Virus record (IMG/VR): IMGVR_UViG_3300035698_013362
Coordinates: 18,919-82,918 of that record
From: a virus
Direction: 5' to 3' (one strand)
Length of the DNA stretch: 64,000 nucleotides
Positions 58,784 through 64,000 of this stretch are shown here, in pieces. How positions within the stretch are numbered: position 1 is the first letter of the stretch; each line of letters begins with the position of its first letter. The position numbers were made by a program, and so were the translations under genes. Below the pieces are notes generated by a model. That model ran no database searches and was not told the origin of the DNA. It worked only from the letters and a program-made list of their open reading frames with translations.

Positions 58784-59256
58784 TGATTTGCCCTAACTGT
58801 AAAAATCAACTCCCTAATCGATGGGATGACCATTGTCCACATTGTATAAAGATCCAGAAGATGGATCGTTTCTATATGGATATTGCAGTTAGGGCTTCTG
58901 AACTTTCTCATGGAAAGCGATTACAGGTTGGAGCTGTTCTAGTCAAAGACAATAATATTTTGTCCTTTGGCTGGAACGGTACGCCTCCTGGTTTTGATAA
59001 CTGTTGTGAAACAGATGATAATGCTACTAAGCCTGAAGTAATTCATGCTGAAGTTAATACCCTCGCTAAAGTAGCAAGAACAACTGGGAATGCTTTAAAT
59101 TCAACATTATACCTAACTGATTCACCTTGCTATGATTGTTGTAAGCTTGTAATTCAATCAGGAGTCAAACGGGTAGTATATCTATGTGAATATCGTATTA
59201 CAGACCCAATTGACTTCATGCGGCGAGCAGGGATTATTGTCGTACAACTGGTTTAG
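58783..59256 (+). CDS. cd: dCMP deaminase with N-terminal zinc ribbon
   Basis: 157 residues. Deaminase core: HAEVNTLAK (zinc His and catalytic Glu) and SPCYDCCKLVI (zinc Cys pair). The N-terminal CPNCKNQL with CPHC adds a small zinc ribbon not present in T4 Cd. GKRLQVGAVLV and SFGWNGTPPGFDN are family segments. It makes dUMP from dCMP and is coupled to dUTPase by one shared base; both feed dTMP synthesis. Confidence 0.92.
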   Translation: MICPNCKNQLPNRWDDHCPHCIKIQKMDRFYMDIAVRASELSHGKRLQVGAVLVKDNNILSFGWNGTPPGFDNCCETDDNATKPEVIHAEVNTLAKVARTTGNALNSTLYLTDSPCYDCCKLVIQSGVKRVVYLCEYRITDPIDFMRRAGIIVVQLV

Positions 59257-59617
59257 TTACATCAATAGTGTATTTACCCCAGTCATAATTTTCCGATACT
59301 ACATCTAGAATATTGTCAACTAGAAGTATAGCATCTATTTCGCCTTCGGTACGAGGGGTTACATCTGGGATCCTAATACTATATTCAGATTCACGTACAA
59401 AATCAAATTCTGCTCCAATGTACATCGCGTCAAGAATAACTTCGTTATTGAACATACCAGATGGTCCAGATAGATAAACTGATCCAGAGGCTGGAATGTT
59501 TAGTCCATTTAAGAAAACGTCATATGTTCCACTGACTACCATCTTAGGCGGTCTTAATCCTAATGCTTTAGGTTTAACACTGAATATTACTCTATCTTTG
59601 TCGTGTTGATATGACAT
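59234..59617 (-). CDS. Small late beta-rich protein, hypothetical
   Basis: 127 residues, beta-rich (KMVVSGTYDVFLNGLNIP, GSVYLSGPSG). Not recognised; looks like a virion decoration or fibre accessory. Leaderless arrangement AATAAATA, AGTAT, ATG. The 3' end overlaps the dCMP deaminase by 23 bases. Confidence 0.55.
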   Translation of the reverse strand: MSYQHDKDRVIFSVKPKALGLRPPKMVVSGTYDVFLNGLNIPASGSVYLSGPSGMFNNEVILDAMYIGAEFDFVRESEYSIRIPDVTPRTEGEIDAILLVDNILDVVSENYDWGKYTIDVTKPVVRQ

Positions 59618-59621
59618 ATAC

Positions 59622-60437
59622 TTATTTATTTAATGTTGTTCTGGTTTCTAACGGTGTAGATATTTTTATGTTATGCATCATTGCGATAGCATGAGACCTA
59701 TTTATTAGGCTTCTATTTGTTGCATATTCTCCCTTCTTCATATACAGATTATCTTCTAAACCTAATCTAATATTTCCACCCATGATCATTGCAGCGCTTG
59801 TCATAGGCAATTGATGTTTACCAACTGCTCCGCACGCCCACGGACCTGCAGGTAAGGAGTCAACTAAAGCAGAAAGATTTCGGATAGTTGGAGCAGTAGA
59901 GAACTTGGTTCCAAGTATTACATTTGTATAATATTTACCTATTAAATCGTTATCCACTAGATGGTGTAACATAGCAGACATATTCAAGTCGAATATCTCA
60001 ACTTCAGGCATAATTCCCTTTTCCTTCATCATAGCAGCTAGGTCCATTATCATTTTAGGATCATTAACTGAAGCTTGGGTAGGGAAGTTGATAGATCCAA
60101 GAGTTAAACTAGCTAAATCTGGTTTAGCTAATCCCCGTAACTCAAGAACCTGAGATCTTTGTTTGAATTCCTTGAAGGTTCTACCTGACGTAGATGCACA
60201 GATGAGCACAGAGGGATCATATGATCTAATACCTAATATAATATCTTCGTAGACAGACTTATCGTATGAGGCGCAACCCTGCTTATCCCTTGCGTGTACG
60301 TGGATAATTGATGCGCCGGCCTCTATGCAATTGACTGAACTCTGTATAATTTCAGCAACAGACATTGGAATGTATGGATTATCTTCCTTAGAAGATACCA
60401 TTCCTGTTACTGCTGCACATATTATTAACTTATCCAT
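59622..60437 (-). CDS. Beta-keto acid cleavage enzyme family protein (BKACE, Kce-like)
   Basis: 271 residues that follow the BKACE (DUF849) family over the whole length: AAVTGMVSSKEDNPYIPMS, then EAGASIIHVHARD with metal ligands His46 and His48, CASTSGR, PDLASLTLGSINFP, MPEVEIFD, WACGAVGKHQLP and GGNIRLGLEDN (Arg, and the Glu-Asp pair). Known members condense a beta-keto acid with acetyl-CoA to give acetoacetate and a new CoA ester. Glu14 of the 3-keto-5-aminohexanoate enzyme, which binds the substrate amine, is Val here, so the substrate probably differs. Overlaps the GNAT gene by eight bases within a late virion block. Not known to me in T4-like phages. Confidence 0.88.
   Translation of the reverse strand: MDKLIICAAVTGMVSSKEDNPYIPMSVAEIIQSSVNCIEAGASIIHVHARDKQGCASYDKSVYEDIILGIRSYDPSVLICASTSGRTFKEFKQRSQVLELRGLAKPDLASLTLGSINFPTQASVNDPKMIMDLAAMMKEKGIMPEVEIFDLNMSAMLHHLVDNDLIGKYYTNVILGTKFSTAPTIRNLSALVDSLPAGPWACGAVGKHQLPMTSAAMIMGGNIRLGLEDNLYMKKGEYATNRSLINRSHAIAMMHNIKISTPLETRTTLNK
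59623..59630 (-). promoter_or_regulatory. Late promoter, leaderless class
   Basis: Minus-strand AATAAATA, gap AGTAT, ATG 59617; lies at the end of the BKACE gene. Confidence 0.75.
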
Positions 60438-60849
60438 TCTTCCATTTCAAAAGATCACAGGTTAGAACTGTAGCAGTTCTAAATTTTCTTACAACTGAAT
60501 AACCAAAATGCTTAATATACCATTCTGCAGCGCTATTACTTATAGTTCCTGTGTGTATATGGGTATGACTATCTTCAATAGCCATATTCATTCTCATAGT
60601 TTGGAGTTCTTTACCTATTCCATGTTCCCTGTAATCATCAGATACGAACAAATAAGTGGTAGATGGAGACGATTTAATAATATCATATCCTGCAGCACCT
60701 ATAATTTTTTCATTATCTTTAGCAACGCAATAGTATCCACTATCGAGGATATCAATGGTTGTACCATCAACTAAAAGACCTGAAGATTCATAGAATGCAA
60801 ATACTGCTTCCTTATCTTCTACATTTAATTTTTCATATTTAATATTCAT
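60430..60849 (-). CDS. GNAT-family N-acetyltransferase
   Basis: 139 residues. The acetyl-CoA motif is DDYREHGIGKELQ (R/Q-x-x-G-x-G/A), preceded by the strand TTYLFVS and followed by NSAAEWYIKHFGY (motif B, AxxFYxKxGF). N-terminal KYEKLNVEDKEAVFAFYE is also typical. AAGGAAAATT precedes ATG 60849. Eight-base overlap with the BKACE gene indicates a two-gene metabolic unit with acetyl-CoA as shared co-substrate. Substrate unknown. Confidence 0.88.
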   Translation of the reverse strand: MNIKYEKLNVEDKEAVFAFYESSGLLVDGTTIDILDSGYYCVAKDNEKIIGAAGYDIIKSSPSTTYLFVSDDYREHGIGKELQTMRMNMAIEDSHTHIHTGTISNSAAEWYIKHFGYSVVRKFRTATVLTCDLLKWKNG

Positions 60850-60857
60850 AATTTTCC

Positions 60858-62126
60858 TTAGAATAATGTTATTGCAAATGTCTTTAATACGCCACCAACG
60901 TTAGCACTGATAACTAAGTCATCACCAACCACATTAAATGCGAATTTACCTGCTTCGTCAAGGTCTGTTAAATCAGGATTAGCTGCAACTGGGTGAGTAA
61001 GAACACCATCAGCTTTAAGAGCAACTTTATTTGTTGCAGTAGTACCAATTTCTAAAGTGTTTGCTACTCCGTTTGTTACTCCATTACCAATTGCGATTCC
61101 GCCATCTTCATTGGCAAAACATCCGTATCCTATTGATATTGAATTTATACCACCGGCTCTACATCCATTACCGACTGCAACCGCACCGTCTGCGCTAGTA
61201 GCACATGTGATACCTATTGCACAAGAAAGACCATATGCTTTAACATAAGAATCTACCTGATTGAAGTATCCAATAGCTACACTTGAAATGTCATTAACTA
61301 AGTTACCTACTCCTATGGATACTGCATTATCTCCAGACGCCACATTCGTATTACCAACTGCAACTGCCGCTAATCCAAACGCTGAGTTACGAACATTAAC
61401 CTTTAATCCGTCTGTATAACCTGCACCGATGGCTACAGCTCCTTCACCACTAGTTTCATTGTGATAACCTATAGCAACTGAAGATAATCCTTCTGTTCTA
61501 TTTGCATTACCGACCGCAGTAGAATCATCAGCACCTGCTAGATTTCTTACACCAAATGCAACGGAGCTATCCCCACTTGCAACTTGTGTAATAAACTCTC
61601 GTTCCGATTGTATATCTAAGGCATCTTGTCCTCTGGCATCACCTGTTTTGTCACCACCAACCATACCGACACCAATGGTTTCAAGCATTTCAGGAGATCC
61701 ACCTTCTACTATAGCCCATGCAGCATCAATACGAGCATATTGCTTACTATCTTCAGGAGCTTCTTCGACTCCCGCAGGAGCATCTTCTAAAGTTGTAATG
61801 CGAGTTTCATGGTTTCCAATAGATGTAGTATTGTTTCCGATATCAGTTTCATTCTGTTCAACACGTGGTTCAAGATCTGTACCTTGATCTACTATGGCCC
61901 AATCACCATCAATACGAGCATATTGTTCGTTATCCTGAGGGGCTTCTTCAATACCTCCACCTCCACCTGGATTTTCTTCTAAAGTAGTGATACGAATTTC
62001 ATGATTATTGATGTCGTTAGAGTTCTGAACGATACCAGTATTATTAGCAGCGATATTGCCTTCCATAGTAGAAGATCTATCTAAAATTTCCTGAATCTCA
62101 GGAGTAGTTTGTCTTACTTTTCCCAT
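60858..62126 (-). CDS. Tail fibre with YadA-like head repeats
   Basis: 422 residues. N-terminal coiled-coil segments (NSNDINNHEIRITTLEE; NTTSIGNHETRITTLED) alternate with two copies of EAPxDxxQYARIDxxWAIV, a common fibre module. Residues 180-360 are YadA/Hia-head beta-roll repeats (SSVAIGYHNETSGEGAVAIG, AVAVGNTNVASGDNAVSIG, SISIGYGCFANEDGGIAIG). A short C-terminal beta domain closes the fibre. Trimeric adhesin architecture, probably a host-recognition fibre. AAGGAATAAACA precedes the ATG. Confidence 0.85.
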   Translation of the reverse strand: MGKVRQTTPEIQEILDRSSTMEGNIAANNTGIVQNSNDINNHEIRITTLEENPGGGGGIEEAPQDNEQYARIDGDWAIVDQGTDLEPRVEQNETDIGNNTTSIGNHETRITTLEDAPAGVEEAPEDSKQYARIDAAWAIVEGGSPEMLETIGVGMVGGDKTGDARGQDALDIQSEREFITQVASGDSSVAFGVRNLAGADDSTAVGNANRTEGLSSVAIGYHNETSGEGAVAIGAGYTDGLKVNVRNSAFGLAAVAVGNTNVASGDNAVSIGVGNLVNDISSVAIGYFNQVDSYVKAYGLSCAIGITCATSADGAVAVGNGCRAGGINSISIGYGCFANEDGGIAIGNGVTNGVANTLEIGTTATNKVALKADGVLTHPVAANPDLTDLDEAGKFAFNVVGDDLVISANVGGVLKTFAITLF

Positions 62127-62187
62127 TGTTTATTCCTTAAGCGTCTTCGCCTGTTATAATATGAATATCGTCGGCTGGAACAACTAG

Positions 62188-62913
62188 TTAGTCTTCGCCA
62201 TCAATTAAATAATTTCCATTATCACCATATATTGATTCAAATAACGCCGTAGGATCACCCGTAGCGTAATAATCAGTTATTATTGTCTGTATCTCATCTG
62301 TTCTATCCTTACGGCCATCTCCGTCCGTCAGGGCTGACCCTGGGAATAACCAAGACTTAAATATAAATGAAGTAGTTGAGGTAATTCGTTGTTTTGATTC
62401 ACCGTCGTATTCTATTGAATCATATTCAGTTGTTATCTGTCCATCCCAAATAACTTGACTCTTCAAAGTCTCTTCAGTATATGGATGTTTCCATGCAATA
62501 TAAAAGTTAGGCATTGAGAATGGAATGAAGTTCTGCATAATTTGTTCATCATCTGATGGATATATTGAGAAGATTGACAACTCGAATTGAATATCAATAG
62601 GAATAGGCTGATTGAGTGTATGATCAATAATATGATCTTGTTCAACTAACTTATTGTTATTGAAGTTGAATAAACGCTCGTTATCAACAGCAAACCCTGT
62701 TCTAGCAAAGGCCATAACAGGAAATGCTACATTCTTCTTTCTATCAGTTATCTCTTTCAATGCAATAGACTTAGCTGCATATTTAATTGGTACCTTAATA
62801 GTATTTGTAATTTCAGTTGCCCCATTAAAACGATGTATCTCAATATTATTCAACACATCTTTGAACTGTGCCGTCGCTATTAGTAGTTCTTTGTTGTATG
62901 AATAAGTTTTCAT
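62188..62913 (-). CDS. 15: Tail terminator / sheath stabiliser gp15
   Basis: 241 residues (T4 gp15: 272). IKVPIKYAAKSIALKEITD, FELSIFSIYPSDDEQIMQNF, FSMPNFYIAWKHPY and TSFIFKSWLFPG match T4 gp15 (RVPITYASKEH, YELSIFTRYEDDMFQIVEQIL, FEVNGWMYPP). It caps tube and sheath and connects to the neck. Its place among fibre genes differs from T4. Confidence 0.83.
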   Translation of the reverse strand: MKTYSYNKELLIATAQFKDVLNNIEIHRFNGATEITNTIKVPIKYAAKSIALKEITDRKKNVAFPVMAFARTGFAVDNERLFNFNNNKLVEQDHIIDHTLNQPIPIDIQFELSIFSIYPSDDEQIMQNFIPFSMPNFYIAWKHPYTEETLKSQVIWDGQITTEYDSIEYDGESKQRITSTTSFIFKSWLFPGSALTDGDGRKDRTDEIQTIITDYYATGDPTALFESIYGDNGNYLIDGED

Positions 62914-62914
62914 T

Positions 62915-64000
62915 TTATTTAATAAACTTCATTTTATCGATCACTGTAACGTTTGTGTCGGTGACATGTCTGTCAACAATAATGTTATCGTCTGTGCGGT
63001 TTAATGCAAGCAAATCGTTAAATGACATATCTAAACCTCTACCATAATCGTCAATTATTCCAGGTTTCTTATATGATAATATATTAGGGACGGACGGAAA
63101 ACTTGTATTAGATGAGCTGCCCCAATATGCATTACTACATGGATAATCAGTATATTGAAGCCTGTGCGCTAATCCACCATCATCACCGCTACCTAATCCC
63201 GCCATAATTCTCCAACGTGATTCAGGAGCATAGTAAAAACAATACCCTGGGCGAGGATCAAGTGGATCTGCAGGATCATGATAATAATATGGACGGTTGT
63301 TGTATATTCCGGCATATGTGTAAATACCGGCAGGGGTGTTATCTAGTCCTACATCCAATTCCATTTCCGTGAGAATTACGGATGTTATTTTCATTTTGAA
63401 ATCTAAATCAGCGCTATTATGCAATATTCCGTCTTTACACGGAGGATATTTCAATGGTTTATGCGATACAGCGTCTACGAATATTCCAGAAGGATCTTCT
63501 ATTCTGTCCCAACATGTTGTTATGTCAGGGGTGACGATCTGCCAATCATTTCCCGCAAGTAAATCAGGCAATATGAAACTGTTTCCTACAACGTTTTCCA
63601 TATCTAATTGAACAAGCGGTGCCTTTTTTGATTCGAATGAGAAAATACGGCATTTACAACTTTGGTTAAAAATACCAATATTTGTAACTTCAGGATCTTC
63701 CATGCCAAAAGTGGCCCTATCTGCGTTGAATGAATCAAATGAAGTGAATACATAATGGTCAGCATCATCAATATCAAAATGCCACGCACCGGCATTAGGG
63801 GTATACATTTTTATGTTGTAAGTAGTATTTGGCTTAATTCCGTTTACTGTTGCGCTTGCCACTTTAAGGTCTCCAGTATTAACTCTGCATATGATCGAGC
63901 CTGTTGATTTTTTATAATGGATAGAATAATGATTTGAATCCTCTTGATACGGTCTGCCTGCTGAAAATATCACAGTATCGTCAAAGTCTTGATCTGACTG
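62915..64000 (-). CDS. Virion adhesin-like protein, N-terminus beyond the window
   Basis: At least 361 residues; the frame is open to the right edge, so the start is outside. N-terminal part (YSIHYKKSTGSIICRVNTGD, TTYNIKMYTPNAGAW) looks like a lectin/laminin G-type beta sandwich. The middle has AGIYTYAGIYNNRPYYYHD followed by YYAPESRWRIM, the same binding-domain pattern as the C terminus of the 699-residue protein at 17.2 kb. The end (IIVDRHVTDTNVTVIDKM) is short beta. Probably part of the tail fibre apparatus. Confidence 0.6.
   Translation of the reverse strand, partial: QSDQDFDDTVIFSAGRPYQEDSNHYSIHYKKSTGSIICRVNTGDLKVASATVNGIKPNTTYNIKMYTPNAGAWHFDIDDADHYVFTSFDSFNADRATFGMEDPEVTNIGIFNQSCKCRIFSFESKKAPLVQLDMENVVGNSFILPDLLAGNDWQIVTPDITTCWDRIEDPSGIFVDAVSHKPLKYPPCKDGILHNSADLDFKMKITSVILTEMELDVGLDNTPAGIYTYAGIYNNRPYYYHDPADPLDPRPGYCFYYAPESRWRIMAGLGSGDDGGLAHRLQYTDYPCSNAYWGSSSNTSFPSVPNILSYKKPGIIDDYGRGLDMSFNDLLALNRTDDNIIVDRHVTDTNVTVIDKMKFIK

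Noticed and set aside
1-64000. Prophage or integrated element
   Set aside because: No integrase, repressor, attachment repeats or flanking host genes; T4-type replication and late transcription genes indicate a lytic phage.

Overview
This window is part of the genome of a T4-type (tevenvirus-like) lytic contractile-tailed phage. It carries recognisable T4 homologues for replication and recombination (gp46, gp47, gp49, gp44, UvsW, UvsY, RNase H), late transcription (gp55), DNA packaging (gp16, gp17), neck and head completion (gp4, gp13, gp14), tail (gp15, gp18, gp19, tape measure) and baseplate (gp5, gp6, gp25, gp26, gp27, gp48, gp53, gp54 types, PAAR tip). The sequence is AT-rich and tightly packed, with many ATGA or TAATG overlaps. 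The host cannot be read from the sequence. I see no integrase, IS element, CRISPR array or intact tRNA gene.

Layout. 1-6.2 kb (+): split NAD-dependent DNA ligase, a decayed zone with half a tRNA, RNase H, gp49-type resolvase, a Hint-like protein, then a terminator. 6.2-11.8 kb (-): glycosyltransferase, gp46, gp47 and the late sigma factor gp55. 11.8-25.3 kb (-): tail fibre and adhesin-like proteins, probable gp7, gp6, gp25, PAAR. 25.3-27.1 kb (+): small early genes behind a strong promoter. 27.1-37.7 kb (-): gp5, gp27, gp53, gp48 types, tape measure, a chaperone with a probable -1 frameshift, gp54 type, gp13-type neck. 37.9-45.5 kb (+): uvsY, uvsW, a DUF932-type early gene, 2H phosphoesterase, gp14, tail tube. 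45.5-49 kb (-): small proteins and tail sheath. 49-56.2 kb (+): large and small terminase, a second sigma70-like factor, gp4, clamp loader gp44. 56.2-58.1 kb (-): GIY-YIG homing endonuclease and prohead core proteins. 58.3-59.3 kb (+): dUTPase and dCMP deaminase. 59.2-64 kb (-): a late block with a beta-keto acid cleavage enzyme, a GNAT acetyltransferase, a YadA-like fibre, gp15 and a truncated adhesin-like protein.

Regulation can be read in places. Early-type promoters are sigma70-like (TGTACA or TTTACA, 17 bases, TATACT) and share a conserved 5' leader. Late promoters are T4-like (NATAAATA). For nine genes the ATG begins exactly five bases after the late motif with no Shine-Dalgarno, which predicts leaderless late mRNAs. 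A complete sigma70-family protein sits behind one of the early promoters in addition to gp55.

The most notable items are: a probable -1 frameshift (seven T followed by a potential H-type pseudoknot) upstream of the tape measure gene; the leaderless late promoter class; the second sigma factor; a recurring M-D-x-I-[YF]-E-S-Y N-terminus that may target proteins into the capsid, including a 2H phosphoesterase that could be an anti-CBASS effector; the BKACE plus GNAT metabolic pair; a stand-alone Hint-like domain; and a set of small accessory genes each broken by a single indel or stop while all large genes are intact.
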